A stretch of 64,000 nucleotides of DNA from Pterobdella sp. o SKG-2022 (GCA_964035795.1 OZ038325.1:8020796-8084795), one strand, 5' to 3'; numbered from the stretch's first letter, positions 15,301-30,224 are shown. Program-made: numbers and translations. Notes: generated by a model not told the origin, from the letters alone.

Positions 15301-18300
15301 TACCCGCTATAGATCATGACATAACCACGAAAAAGATTTCTAAGAAAGCTTTTTATTTGTAAATCAAAGTGAGGACAAAAATATTGTTTGAAGCTTTGCA
15401 CTCAAACTCGAAAAAAAAACATAAAAATTAAACACGAAACATATGAAATCTCTGGCAAGATCAAAAATGTGTTGGTGGTGACGAGTATGATGTTCAAATA
15501 GAGTTAAGAGGTTGAAACAGTTATATTAGAATCTTTTCTAAGATCTGTTTTGATTGATTTACTAGCCCAATATTAATCATAAGATAGTAAAATATTGAGT
15601 TTTATATTTTATTCATACAAGTTAAAAAATTCAGCTATAAAAATCCTTCATAAAGGTTATACAAAATCGTTTATAAAATAGCATATAAAAATACAAGCCT
15701 AAACAAGTCTTGGACGAAAAGAATGAAAAGTAAATCACTCCTTTCGCAAACCTATAATGATATCAGACACGTTATTTAATAGAATACAGGTCTAACCTAT
15801 TTCTTAAATCATAGGATGGGATGCGTCATTAAGTGCAAAGACATAAACTATGAAGCAGATACAATTTTTTCACTCTTTTCATGCGAAATGATATATTGAA
15901 GGTTGTGCTGACGTCGTGAACGATATATCATGAAGGCTTGAATTGAAAATGGATGGAGAAGATTATTCATTTTTTTTTTATTTTTGTAAGAAAGAATTAT
16001 TAATTATTTGTTGACTTGATACGTGGTTCTTAGAAAAATTTTGCATTATCAAGCGATCTAATTCAGTTATTTGTAGTAGTTTTTTTTTTGGTTTTTGAGG
16101 TTTAGCTCAATATGAGATCTAAATCGATATGAGAATATTAATAATTTTCTGTTCAAATTGATCAAACTAATTTTCAAAATTACAAGCAAGGTGGTATGAA
16201 TTTTTAAAAAATGGTTTCTCGAAAATATTACACTCCAAAAAAACTAAATTTATAGAAATTAAAACAAAATACAAATTTTATAAATTAAAAACTAGGAATT
16301 AAAAAATTTTAAAATAGATGAAACCTCGAATAATAATAAAAATTATTTTTAAAATATATATCTCAAGCATGTAAGGATTCATATAATAGCTTGTTACTTG
16401 CATAGTTTGAACGAAAAATCATTATTTTAAAAATGCTATTTAATTCGAGTTTTCACTTTTATTATACTAAATTCATAAACTTCTCCATCAAATCATAATT
16501 TTTTTTTATAGAAAAATTTTGAATTTGGTTATTGGGGTTTTAGGTTTAAATTACTATAATTTATGCTAGAATCTTGGTGAGAATTTTTGATCAATATTAA
16601 TTATTGAACTTCATTTTATTTATAAAATCGAATACTTGTTCAAACACATTTGTTGAAAAATACAAATTTGAATTTCAAATCCCAAAATCATATATCGTAT
16701 TTTTATTTTTTGTATTGTATTGTATTTAAGTAAATTTAATATTTCTTCAATCTCACTGATATAATTTTAAATATAAAAATATTCTTCTCAATATTCAGAC
16801 AAACAATAACAATTTGTTCAAAATAAATAATTCGATTATATTTCAAATTAATCTTTGATTAAATTTTATAATTGGAATCGAAATATGAACAGCCAAGTCA
16901 ATATCACCAAGTGCATAACAATTCATTATATCTATTATAATCTTTGCACTTTTTCATTCATTCATTACTTATTTATATTTCTTATACAAAATTTTCTAAA
17001 ATTTTTCTCAGTTATTATGAATACATTTTTGTTCTAGGTTAATTTTTCATAGTTTGTGAATTCTATATTCCCAAACGGATATAATAGTGTTGGTCTTAAT
17101 TTATTAGATTCTCATAACTCAAAGATTCTCTATTGATGTCATAAATTTCATAAAACTGTGAAATAAATCAAAAAATTATGTCAATTTTAATACAAAATCT
17201 TTTCACATTATCTTTATAACAATATCTTAACCAGTCACTTTTAACAATACCTAATTAAAAATATCAAAGCGAAAAATTAAAAAATCAATGTATATCACAC
17301 ATACTACGTGATTCAGATCATCCATTGTCATCAATATTAGCACTTGTGTTGAGATGTTTATTTATATTGAATTGTGTATAATATTTCTGCTGAATCATAT
17401 CAAAATTGGAATTTATCTTTCATGTTGAACTGTGTACTATTTAGCATCCATTGAAAATATTTTATTTAATAGGTTTTGGTATTCTTGCAAAATTTTGTCA
17501 ACTCGTACAAATATTTCAAATTACATTTATTATTCAAAACAATATTTTTTTGGTCTTTTGCAATTACTTTTGTACAAACCTTAGACTGGATATTTAGAAA
17601 ACTTGTGATTTTAACATTACTTTAACTGATTGGTTCATGTTAAAAATTTTTTTTTTCTGAATTCACCTAGCTTTAAATAAGTATATTCTTATTTATCGTT
17701 CAAAAAACTATTTTTCTCGTTAGAAAAGCACTTTTTTTCTCATCCAATCGATATCCCTATCTCTACCAGAACTTTCCCATTAATTCCACTAGAAAAAATT
17801 TTTTCAAATAAATACAAGGGTTTTTCTTTATTTATTTCGGTTTATTTCTTCCCAAGAAGAAATTGCTTGGCTATTTACACAAGTTAAAACTTCTTAACTA
17901 TCGAGTTTATAGCAATTCAGTTGGTACAAGTGTTTAGTTATATTTTGAGGTATTTTATGGAGGGATAAAACAAGCTGAGGTGTTATAATGATTTTGTATT
18001 GGAAATTATTAAATGCTATCGATATATTTGTTTTTGTTACACCCTCCTCTAAATATTGAGTAAGAATCTATGCATCTTTTAAACAATTTTTAGATTTTTT
18101 CACTGAAAGCTCTTGTTTTATGTACTTCAAAGTTGTTTCATGTCTTTCCTTGGTTTCTCACCCTAACTTCCAAAACTTCTCAAGTTTTGCACTTGAACTT
18201 CCCACTTGATACACAATATCTTCAAGTCAACGCAGAAAATGCTTGAAGAAATCAAGATTCTCAAACTTTAAAACTCTCAATTTAAAAATCATCTGTAAAT

Positions 18301-19284
18301 ATAACTAGACAATTTGGTCGATTAGGCAACTAAGACATCAAAAAGAATGACTGAAAGAGCCGCTACAGCTCTCTTGGTATTTGCACAACCATTTTGTTTG
18401 AGATTTAAAGAAAAGATCAAAGACTCCATAGTTTCAGAAAGTTTTTCGAAAAAATTTTTTCCAAAATTTTTTTGAGATACAAATGTGTGAATTAAAGACA
18501 ACTTTGAGATTCAATCTGATTTAAATACTTCTAAAGGAATTCTCCAATAAAGATTCTTTTTTTTTGAAAAAAATTTTTTAGAATCTTTTAGAAAGCAAAA
18601 CTTCAAACCTTCTCAGCCATTTATCTTTCTATGTAAGCCCAGAATTTTGCATCATTTTTTCACGTGTTATGTTCTGTGCTGCGCTCGGCTTTTACTATAT
18701 TCCAACAACTACAATTCAAATGTTGTGTTTCAGATGACTTTTTGTTTTTTGTTTTTTGAAAATTCCGATTAATTATAAAAGCCTTTCTGGGCAATATCGA
18801 TGTAGTAATAATCCACAGTTTTTATAAATAATTCAACGTAAATACTTAAAGGAAAATTATATTTTAACAGTTTTTGAAATCAATTTTTAATTTTTTTAGT
18901 TTTTTATGCATTCTGATCACGATGTATAGTGCAAAAGCATAAAGAAACTTTTGAAAATTTGACAAAAAGAAAGATAATTTGAGTTCAGAATATTTTTTCA
19001 AACTGAAAACTTCGAGACGAAAATCTATTCGACAAAAAATAACAATTTTGTAGACATCTTATATGCATATGAAAGATTAATTTCTATTTTAATTAAAATT
19101 TCAATTTTAATAAAAGTTAAAAAAATGTTTTAAAAAACAAAGATTTTTATTGAAGGCCAATTCATTTGGTCATTTAATTACCTTGGTGATAAGTTGTTTT
19201 CATAGATAAACAACCAAATTGAAAGACCAAATAAAAGCTTTGCGGAGTTTAAACAAAAGAAAATAAATGCCTGATGTGAAGTCA
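12333..19284. other. AT-rich intergenic sequence, no gene seen
   Basis: Includes an ACA-rich degenerate stretch at about 13140-13330 with repeated ACACACCGACAAC-like blocks, and an AAT-rich stretch at 14885-14965. No supported gene. Confidence 0.6.
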
Positions 19285-19520
19285 AAGAGGATAAATGGAT
19301 AGGTGGGTGAGGAGAAAGGCTACATGGATGAGAGGACTGGCTGCATGGATGGATGGATGGGCGAGAGGGCTGGCTGCATGGATAGGTAAGGGGGGTTTGT
19401 TGGATAAATGAATAGATGAAAGAACGCTTAGATGGTCGAATGAGCGTATGACTTGGTAGGTATTTGGGTGGATGTATGGATTGTTAGTTGCACGGGTGGT
19501 TGGGTTAGGTAGAAGGGCTA
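19285..19520 (+). repeat. Degenerate GGAT tract with an internal direct repeat
   Basis: GGAT/GGTG-rich, pyrimidine-poor DNA. A GAGAGG(A/G)CTGGCTGCATGG block occurs twice, about 40 bases apart. Confidence 0.8.
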
Positions 19521-20104
19521 GTTGAGGTGGGTTGTATTTCTATTACTGATGAATACATTATATTAATAAAAAAACCTTCTTTTTTTAAAATAATTTTTAA
19601 ATGGTCATTTCAAAAATAGAAGATAATTTTTTTAAAATATAAAAGGCCTAAAGTTTTAAAATTTTTAAAACTAGTTTTCCAAAGGAAAAGAACAAATAGT
19701 GAGCTTAAAAAGAGACTTAAGCTAGATCAAACCTAATGAAAACATCAAACAAGGAAGAGTAATAAAAAAGATTTCTAATGGGGTAAAGAAAATTTAATGA
19801 AATAGTGACAAGCAAAAAAAGCCTGAATGAATATAAATTAGGAAAGTAATAAAAGAGGAAAAGTTTCAAACTCATGTATGTAACACGCTACGCTGTGCTT
19901 ATGGAGACAAACGACCTTTTTTGCGCACGCGAAATGGGTGATGTGTTAGCTGTTCAGTGGTGTATACGTTATGTTTTGTTTAAGTAATGATTTGAAAGCT
20001 TGGAAACCCTGGGAGATGGTGTTTGACCATGGCTCGTGAGTTTTAGCTAATCGCTTGTTACTAGTACTTTTTGAATCATGTTTGCTAATAGATCATTATC
20101 AATA

Positions 20105-20185
20105 CATGATGAGGACGATAAAGATGATGGTGATGAAGATGGTGATGATGAGAAAGATGATGAAGATGATAGTAAGGATGATGAC
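20105..20185 (+). repeat. GAT-rich trinucleotide tract
   Basis: Imperfect GATGATGGTGATGAAGATGG-type run. Confidence 0.85.
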
Positions 20186-21655
20186 ATTGTGAAAAAGCCT
20201 TAACATCACTCAGGCTTTGTCCCAAAGGATTTCGCAACATTTTTCGTGGCGACAACTTACAAATTAGCGCCTTTCAGTTTTTTTTAAACTATAAGCAAAA
20301 AACTTTAATGATTTTGGAAAGGGAAAAATGAGTCGTATTTTTTATCTCTTACTAAAAAATTTCAAAGTTTTTCACAAAAAACATTTTTAAAAATTTAGTT
20401 TTAAAGAACAATATACAAATTGTAAGGTACATAGCCATTAAAACTATGGCGATATTTCAAAACGTTTTCATTTAAAATTGTTTTTATGGATTTTCTGAGT
20501 GCATATCTCAGAAGTTTTTATAATTTCAACTTAAAACTTATTCTCTGCTTACTTTGAATAGGTGCCAAAGTAATTTGGAACACAAAATACTACCATCGAT
20601 CATTTACTATTGAAGCCCTGAGAACTTTTTCTCTTATACTTATTTGGTTTTTTTTGCATTGATCTTGAGTGTTTGAGTATCAAATGCCCGCAGGAAAATC
20701 TGGATGTTTTATGGCGGAAAAAACGTACAGAATTTCAAATCTTTATTCTATAATGAGTTTTTACTTTTAACACTGAATTGAATATTTAATTTCAGAAATG
20801 AGGAGGCTAGAGTTTTCATATTTTTAGCAAAATTAACCTATTTGTGTTAAAAATCTTTTTCTCAATTTTCCTTCCACTTATTCTTTTTTCAAAACACTTT
20901 ATGATGTTAGTTAAAAACAAAAGATAGCAAAAAATAATTTTTTTTTAAAATTTACACCATATTATTTCCAGATGATATTAAACTATACCCTAGTTATAAT
21001 TCTGCATAAAAAAAATGCACCAAAGAACCTAGAAATATGCTCAAATCATAATGGCTACAACAATAAAACACTGATAAGAATGATGAAGTTAGTACTGATG
21101 GTGTGTCAAAAGACTCAGAAAGATAAGAGGTTGCAACCATTTTAATAGAAAATATGGTGAATATCTATTATATTAACATATGTTTCCCATCACAGAGTTA
21201 TATGAAGGAATTTATGAAGTGTTTTTATCAATTTTGATTTAAATATTGAATTTAGTTGGACGAATTCTAATTCTTAAATCTCCTAAACTTGTGAAATAAT
21301 GAATGAATCCAATTCTAATTATGAGATTTTTTCAATATTTCACTTTCATGCACTGTTTTGATCATATTCTATTATGATTCCATTGTTACCTATTATTCCA
21401 GCAATAGTACTCTCTTATTATTGACGTTTTGTTCTTTTATTTTTTTATTTATTGCTTTCAGTTTTTACTTTTTTTTCCATTTTTCATTATTATTGCTATT
21501 TATTATTATTGTTGTTTTTTTAATTATTTTTAGTTTATTATTTTGATATTATTATTCATAATTGATATTATTTTTTATTTGATATTATTATTTATTATTG
21601 TTTTTAATATTATGAGACTAATGGCCTTGCACCCTCACAGATATTATACAGAAAC
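20186..21655. other. AT-rich intergenic sequence, no gene seen
   Basis: Ends in a TTATTATT-rich stretch (about 21395-21610). No gene support. Confidence 0.6.
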
Positions 21656-21659
21656 GTGA

Positions 21660-22055
21660 GGCAGATTCATACTATGAGGTGGGTGAAGTTAAATAAGGCA
21701 TTGATGAGTGGGTGAATAGATGGATGGAGGGTGAATGGATGGATGAATGAAAGTTAAATGGATGGATTAGTGAATCGATAAATGGTTAAATAGAAAAAAA
21801 GGTGAATAAATAAATATATGGATGCTAGAGGATGGAAAACTAGATAAAAAGATAGATGGAAGATAGAATGAATGCTATAGAACAGATGGGTTGATATACA
21901 GATGGAAGGATGAATGGATTAATGAATGAGTGGATAGAGTTTAGAAGATGGATGCATGGATGGATGAGTGGATAGAAGGAGATAGGTTGATAAAAAGATG
22001 GCTGAGCAATTAAATAAAGGCATATATTTATAGATGGATATTTAGATGTCAATTA
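21660..22055 (+). repeat. Degenerate GGAT/GAATGGAT tract
   Basis: About 400 bases built from GGATGGATGAATG-like units with many substitutions. Confidence 0.85.
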
Positions 22056-25000
22056 TATAGATTAGTTTTCGAGTGATCAAATGAATACTAAATCGAAAAG
22101 GTCATAGAATTAATGTCAAACGATTATAGATACATAAACACTAAATACCTTATTAAAATTAACTAAGCATTCATTAATAATACGATTTCATGCCTTGTGG
22201 GATTATTTAAACGTTTAATGACCAAAAACATAATCATATCACTATGCGCAATCAATAAAAGTTAATAAACATGGAAAATAGCCAAAAAGATTCAAGATAA
22301 ATAATGTATTAGTGGTACTTACAATAGAGTATGATATGTTTACATGTAGGAATGTATTTCTTCTATTTTATGAACGCTGTCTAACATCACCTTAAAATGA
22401 TGGACCCCCATACACACAATTACAGATTTAAATTGAATAAATAAAAAGACTAAGATTAGGTAGAGGTTTTTATTTATTGCAAAGCTGATTAGAAGGGGCC
22501 CATCGGAAAAAAACAATTAAAAATATGAATTATTGTTGTTAGAGAAGTAGAAATTGAATTCGGTGCAAAAGCATCTATTACAGAAGTACGGGAAGTAGCA
22601 AAGGCAGAATGATGAATCGTTTAGAAAAAGAAAAATAAATGATATTTGAGAAGAGTTTCTGCAGAATGGTGTTGTTTTTGTGAGGCATACAAAAATGAAG
22701 AATGGATAGCTGGTAAATGAAGTATTTAAATAAACAAATAATCATGGGGAAGCCATTAAACGGGTAAAAAGATAAATACTAACATAAATATAGAATCGTA
22801 GGTAGGGGGAACTGTGTTTAATACAATATTGTGTAAAAGTATGATTATAGCAAAAGTATAACATAGATGTAGAAATGAATGAAAGAAAGATTGATAAATT
22901 AGGAGAATCAATTATATTGGCGTTTTAACTTCAAAATAAAACCGACAAACTGGAAGTATTAATATCTTAAGATGAAATAGCATCGGATAGTTAGAGAACT
23001 TGTGTTGCTTTATTCTTACAATCGATTAATGCACCAGGTACTGCTTATGTACTCCTACTATTATTATTACTACTACTACTATAGAAGTACAAATTATATT
23101 ATATGGTGAAGGTTTTCAAATACTTGTAAATAACTACATGTTACTATGAAAGTCTAGCGATTAAAGTATAAATATTTATCTTGCATTTCTTTCGCTAGAT
23201 GTCATTAAAGAAAATTTAAAGAAGAAAGCAGAGAGAAAGAAAATTTTTTTCACAAAAAAATTTTTTTTAGATGTTTTTGTGGGCATAAAGACAAAAAATT
23301 TTTTCACAAACATTTGATGGTATTCTTCAAAAAAAAGAAAATATTTTTGTGAATTTCACATAATTTAAAAAAATTTTGTTTTAAAATTTTTGAATAAACT
23401 GAAAATCGCATAAAAAAATTAGTTTGTGAAAAAAATTGAATATTAGAGATAAGTTTATTTTGAAATAAGATTTGAGCTTACTTGAAAGTCTTTGAATTAA
23501 TTATGAATGTGAAATTTTATTTTGAATAATGAATGTTGATAAAGTTTTGAAAAAAATAATCTAAACAAAATAAATTCTTTGTAAAAATTTTGCTAAAAAT
23601 TGATAAAAAACTTAAGAGTTGCGAAATGTAGAAAAATAAATGCTTACGAAAAAATCAAGATTTAAGAAATTCAAGTGAACCAATTTTTATAAATAAAAAT
23701 AACTAACCAGGTTGGAATGTCAAAACTTTCTAAAAAAAATATTTTGGAATTGCTCATAATTTAATTTTTGGAAATCATAGTGGGTGCAAGAAAGGTCATA
23801 AATTTGTTCTCTTTTAAATAATTGAACAAGCGATATTGGCCCTATTACCCACAACTTTAAACAAACTCATTTTCTTTCATTCAAAAAAATTTAAGAAAAA
23901 TTTATTTTTATACTTTTTTGCATTCGAAGAAAAATCTTTTCATTTGAAAATTAATTTTGAATTTAATTGGGAAATTTTATAAGTTACTTCTGTCAAACTG
24001 TGTTTGTGCTTACACTTAGTATCAAAATTTGAATATTTTTATCGTTTGATCCAATTATAATTTGAAATTTTTTAGAAACATATATGCATAAAAATGAAAT
24101 TCTGATAACTTATCATTGAATATTCTTAGTATGTTTCACTTATTATTGAACTAAGCTGTATCAGATTAATTTTGCAAATATTTCGCTTGATAATCCTTTT
24201 TATTCAATATGGAGTTACGGAATTTTTTTTACAAAAAATCATTAATGGTAAAAAGGAAAAATGTTGGATTATTTAAAATAATTTATATGAAAACAATAAA
24301 TAAATTATTACAAGTTACCCAATACACTGCATAAAATTGAATATTATAATCTCCCAAAAATCAACTTCATCTATAAAAACCTTTTCAGAATTACATTATC
24401 ACTATTACCTATAATAAATAAATCAAAATTAGAACACTCACCTCACAATCCAATTATCATTTGCAAAAATAATCTCAAAAATTGTCGTTCTTCTTATCAA
24501 ATGAAAATTTTATCAGAATGAAGGATGTACCAAACCACATGGTCTTTTAATAGTTGATATTATAAGGTTGTGAGCTTGTGTGTTTGTATAACTAAGCTGG
24601 CTTTTGTTTCCAATGTATGTTTGTTTGAGAGTGTTGTTGCATTGACTGCTTGAGCTTATAATTTAATTATTCGTTTCGGATTTTTAATGTGTGTTTAATG
24701 AATATTTTAGAGCATTCTTGGTTAATATTTAAAAATTTTTTTAGTGAAATTAGAATTTACTTTTGAAATATTGTTAAGATAATATATTCAAAAAAAATAT
24801 TCCATCAAATAAATTATAATATTCCCATAATTAATCTGAAAACAAACAAAAATCAAAATTTGTCATCTGATATGTTGGGCTTGGTACAGTATTTGAATTG
24901 AGTGAGCTATCAATACATTATTCATATTAGAGTGACGCTTTGTTTCTAAACTTTTTCAATCTTTATGTTGTCCGCTTTGATATTTTTTCTTTTTTTACTC

Positions 25001-25442
25001 ATGGAAAATATTTCTTTCCATTGTTATTTTTTCAAATAGTTTTCAGAAAAAGTTTTTCTGATTATTTTGATGTTTATTTTTTCATATTTACCTTTTTTTG
25101 TATTTTGTGTTAGAATGCTCTCTCTTGATGTTCCTTCTATTTTATCTCCCTTCATCCAATGCTAATTCAATAGCTATAAACCATAACTAGACTTCTGAAT
25201 TATATTTCAAATCTAAATTTAATTTTAAAACTTCAAATAGTAGATTATATCAGCTTCTGGCCCATAATAATTGTGTTTTTACGAATCTTGATCAATAAAT
25301 TATTCACACGAACCGAACTGTGTGTTTTCAGGCACTTCTATTCCAAAAAAGCTTCTTATACCAGCATAAAAGCCTATTTTAAAAAGACCTTCATTATTAT
25401 CTTTATCTTATCATAATATAAATAAACCAAAATATTAATTCT
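22056..25442. other. AT-rich intergenic sequence, no gene seen
   Basis: Includes a short TACTAT/ACTACT run near 23056-23085. No supported gene. Confidence 0.6.
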
Positions 25443-25445
25443 TGA

Positions 25446-25661
25446 TCTGGGGATGGAGATTATCTCGTAATTTTCGAAGTTAATTCCACGCCATTAAATA
25501 TTGTAGCGGCGGAGCGAGAGAATTATTGCCCTAATGGAGATGCACTCAAATGCGTCAGGAATATTGTATTTCGGAAAACTATCATTTATTGCTTCTCTTC
25601 TACATTTTCTTTTCAACGATTTTTTGGTATTATTATCTTTCAGTATGAAAGTCAGTATTAA
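25446..25661 (+). other. CpG-rich block: candidate orphan exon or conserved regulatory element
   Basis: The stretch 25450-25575 has many CG dinucleotides in a CpG-poor region. On the plus strand one frame is open for 71 codons from TGA (25443) to TAA (25659), and its first part reads DYLVIFEVNSTP and NYCPNGDALKC. There is no ATG, and good splice sites are not obvious. It also has several TAAT/ATTA homeodomain-type cores. I do not recognise a protein family. Confidence 0.3.
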
Positions 25662-25989
25662 TATAGTTTAAAACTGTGTCTCAAAAACTTCTAATTATCT
25701 GCTATTCCAAATCTATCAGTTCTTTTGTAGTGAATATTATAATTGGAATTGAGTGGTTTTATCACGTTTGTAGGCTGTATAATCTTTTCGAATCTCATGT
25801 GGGATTCAGTTCTTTTGTCTGCACACATGAACTAGCTAATTATGAATATAATTAGACTATTCCCAATTGTTGGGGTGCTTAAATGACTTATGTTAATGAG
25901 GTAAATATATAGCTAAGTTTATACACATACATTCTGTAAAACCACATCTAAGATTTACAAATGATGAAAAAGAATTTTAAAGTAATTAA

Positions 25990-26245
25990 CTTTGATTGAA
26001 TCTGATCTGAACCTTCCACCCATACAACTGCCATCCAATTAATCACTAAGCTCCGCGCATGCATTCAAGTTTTAATGCACTTTTTATCCTTTTCACTCGC
26101 ATAAAAATCAATTTTTCAATAATTTTTTTAGATTTGAATATATTTAGTAATGGTTTGTATCGATCAACGCACAAAGCTAATGCAGCGAGTAGATATACAT
26201 AGTTGAAATTACATCAAACACGTACTGTTGGCCTCAAAGTGCCAA
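25990..26245. other. Candidate regulatory element with a TGATTAAT (Pbx-Hox type) site
   Basis: Compositionally richer than its surroundings, with ATTAATCA (TGATTAAT on the minus strand), CCGCGCATGCATTC and TTTTTAT motifs. No open frame fits the dense part. Confidence 0.25.
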
Positions 26246-26522
26246 GTTGTTGAATTGATTTCCAGACTTTTTTGAATGACTTACAGACCTATCTATTTAT
26301 CAATTTTGTTTTCGTATCATACCCATAGCTACAATCTTATTAAAATTACTTATTACTGTTATGATGTGTTTATAAAATCGAGTTTAACAACAATACTGAA
26401 TAGTGGATGTCTATTCAAACTGAATGTATTCCCTATGCACCCGTGCAAGCATTTGTGTATTATAGCGATTCGCTAAGCTTCACTCTTGGCACATTTTAGT
26501 CGTTAGGGGTTTATGTAAAACC

Positions 26523-26577
26523 TACCTCTAGCTACGTCGTTTAGAGTTATACATGATTTACCTCGGAGTACGTCGTT
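26523..26577 (+). repeat. Pair of 19-bp direct repeats
   Basis: TACCTCTAGCTACGTCGTT at 26523 and TACCTCGGAGTACGTCGTT at 26559, 36 bases apart, ending in an identical TACGTCGTT. Confidence 0.7.
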
Positions 26578-29500
26578 ACTTTTTGTTTAATTTTGTATAA
26601 TTATTCATTATTAACTTTTTTTTTCATATAATAAAGTTATTTCTTGTTAATTTCCCATGTATTTTTGGTTTGAATTTTGTTTTTTAGTGAATATTTCGTA
26701 AAAAATTCACTAAATAACAAAAAAACCCATGCCAAATAATGATTTGTGCATGCTTTTTAGAGATCTTTCATCGACTTTGTCTAGTTTTAATTAGATTCAT
26801 CAGTGTACCATGAGCTAGTTTCCCAAAAGATTGATTCCAATAGCTAGAAAGCAGTAAGCTAAAATATTTAGACATTTTAGAAAAATAACAGGGTATGTTG
26901 CTATTAATATAGAGTATTTGTTGGGACCTCTAACCTAGTATTTAAAAAGTCTGTTTGGGCCATCGATCAATATGGCGTAGTGCTACACAAGGTATTTTTG
27001 TTGGCTTTTGAGGAGATGAATGTGTTCTTAGAATTGAACTAAACTTTATCTGAGTTATTTATTTCAATTTACACGAGAACTTTCAAAGCCCTCATCCTCA
27101 CATCAATTTTGCAGATAACTTTTGTTCCGTTCCTCTTCACTTATCGACACTAACTTCTTATCATTTTCAAGGTGTTATTTTGAAAGAACTCTGAAATCTT
27201 CTACAAAATCCCAAAATTTTGGCGTTTTTAATTGAAATACGTACAAATATGTGGTGAAATTGTAAATCATATTTATAAGAACAAGTTTCAAAAGTACATG
27301 CAGTGGAAGCTTAAAAACAATGATACGAGGGAAAAATAATATAATCAAAATCTCCACACAAAACCAACTACACAAACATAATCTCAAAAAATCGTAAATT
27401 TAAAATTTTTATTCAAGATATAGTCAAGAAATTTATTTTCGAGTTTTGAAAAATTTTTTACCGGTAATGAGTTCCATGGCTGTTTGGTGAGAAGATGAAT
27501 CCATGGATAAGCAGTCTTGAGTTCCCAGTAATTTAAAAACATTCAAAATATAATTACTTTGGCTTGGAGGAAACTGCTTGCAAAAAACCCGGTAAAAAAT
27601 TCATTAGACCACAGCGGAAGACACAATGGCTAAATGATTAACTCAAAAAAAAATCCGGCAAAATGTGTCGAAGACACTATACTTTTTTGTATTGATAACT
27701 TGAACAAATCAAAAATAGTACTATAAATACGAATCTATTTCTAAATTCATGTATTTATATGTAGCTTCATGTAGGTATGTATATTTCTTTGCCTTTTTCT
27801 TGCTACTTATATATTTCTCTGCATAGGCATACGAACTGAAGCATTGAAACTAATTGATTATGTTTGTAGTTTAATTTTAATATATTTTTTATACCAATTT
27901 TGATTTAAAAAAATTTTTGAATAGTATCTTTAAGGTAAGTGTATGAGTTTGAAGTTCTATAAATCAAGCACAGTTTTTTGAAAAAAGTTAATTAAGACTA
28001 GATTAAAAGTAAATAATCAAAGGGGTCTTAAACATACACCGGCAAGATGAAAGAAACAAATTCTGAGATTTTAAAAACAAATAAATTATTAAAGTTTAAA
28101 TTTATATTTTACGAAAAATTTCAATCTATATATGTGTATATATATGTACATTTTTTTGAATAAATATAAAATATGAATATAAATTTTGTATAATAAAATT
28201 TTATATGTGAATAAAGTATTAAATTTTTGTTCTAATTTTGAATAAAAATTTAGAAAAATATAATAAATGACATCTTTCTAATTAAATCTCTTGGAATTTT
28301 GAAAGCAAACAACGCATGTGAAAATTGAACGGAATTTGTTTACTTTTGTTTAATTAAAGCTCAAAAAAAATATTCCCATCTCAAAAACTGAAAAATTTTT
28401 TAAAAAAGGTTTTTTACAAATACCCTAAAAAAGTTATTTTCTAGTTTATTTTTCACGGCAATAAAACATGCTGGCCATATTTTTAAATTTTCTAAGACTT
28501 TTTGGCAAAACTATCCGTTTTTAATCCAACTCTCATCTCTCTACGCTTATTCTTCTTGATTTACTCAAATGTCTTTTACAAAATTTTTTTTTAACATCGT
28601 TAGGTAAAATTTTTTCAATTTGAAATTTTCTAATTTTTTTTTTAATTTTTGAAAAAATTCTGCGTAATTTTTTTAATTATAACTTCAAAATTTTTTGAAA
28701 AAATATACAAAAATCATGTTTTATTGAATGAGTGGGAAAGATTTTGAGGCATATGCATTTGTAGATGGGTAGATAGAGCCAATTAGTGATGCTGCTTATG
28801 ATATCAACTTCAATTTCCTTTTTGATTTACATTTAGATTCAGAGAAAATTTTAATTAAAATTTATTTGATCTCAGAAATAGTTTTGAATATGAAAAATTA
28901 ATAATATATCGAGGAACTGAATCCTTAAACTGGTATCCACAATTGTAGCACTACTCCTATATTTTCCAACATAACTAGAAATCACATCTTTTATTTCGTC
29001 GCCGACTACTCTAAGTTTTTGAAACATTTTCAAACTAAATTTTAAAAATTGAAAAAATACTTTTTTAACTCGAGGTCGTAAAGATATCACTGAAGCTTAG
29101 GCACCAATCCCGCAGACAACCTGTTTTATTTATTTACGAGACATGCTATAATTAGAAACGTATTTTCAAAAATTTTTCTTAAATAACTTTTTTGAAACGG
29201 CTTTAAAAAATGGAAAAATCTTCTGCCGAAAAGTCATAAATAGAATACCAGAATCTGTGATAGCAGTGCGATATAGTAATTATAACCTGCTGTTCAACAC
29301 GTTTTTTTGCCACCTTTTTCAACATTCTTTATTATCTTTTAACTTCTTTGACATATAATGATGGTTCTATTTAAAGTTTGTTTTATTTTTATATGAAAAA
29401 TTTTTAAAAATTAATTGATGAAGTTTGAGTTTTTTTGGGATTTATTGATATTTTTATTAAATTGTGCTTCAAATAGATATGATTTTTCAGTATTTTAAAT

Positions 29501-30224
29501 ATAATATGTTGACTAAAAAAAATTAAATAAAAGATTCTTCTTTGTAAAATTATTTTTGAAGACTCTAGTTCTAAAAAAAAAATTTTTTCCAACTTCGAAA
29601 CAAAAGCCTGGAACTACACAAACTTTTCCAACTTTTTCTAAAAAGCAATTTCGTGTAACTCATTTGTCTAAGAAATTAAAACTGTAAGCTTCTCAAAAGA
29701 TGCAATTTACATCAATTGGATAAAACGTGAACTAAAGCGAAGAAAAAAATTTTTATTCCACAAATGTTAATTCCATTTCAGATAATCTGCTTTTTGCATT
29801 GTCTATGCGGAAGGCTAAAAAATTCCACAGAATTTCACATGAATTTTTTGAAAAATGCTTTGCCTAAAACTGATATATCATTGTAATTAAGTCTTTATGT
29901 ATAAAATCTGTTATGAATCTTTAATACATTAATTCCTCGAAGAATTTTATGCAGCTTTAGTTCTCTTTCAGAAAATAGTATTTCTTTTCTATCTTTCCTA
30001 TCATCTTTTTTATAATCCTAATTTGTCTATCATTCCATCAGTAAATCTTTCAGAGAAATACTTGCAGATATGGATTCAAACGCTCAAAAATTTTTTCATT
30101 CCTCTTACTCACTAGTCGATTTTTAGTTGAAAGTTCCAATCAACTACATTTTTCATGTAAATATAAATTCAGTATAAATACTAAATTATTATTCTCCAAC
30201 GTTAAAAACTATGATCCATTGGAT
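26578..30224. other. AT-rich intergenic sequence, no gene seen
   Basis: Chance open frames only, such as 27175-27387 and 28872-29090 on the minus strand, without motifs. Confidence 0.6.
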
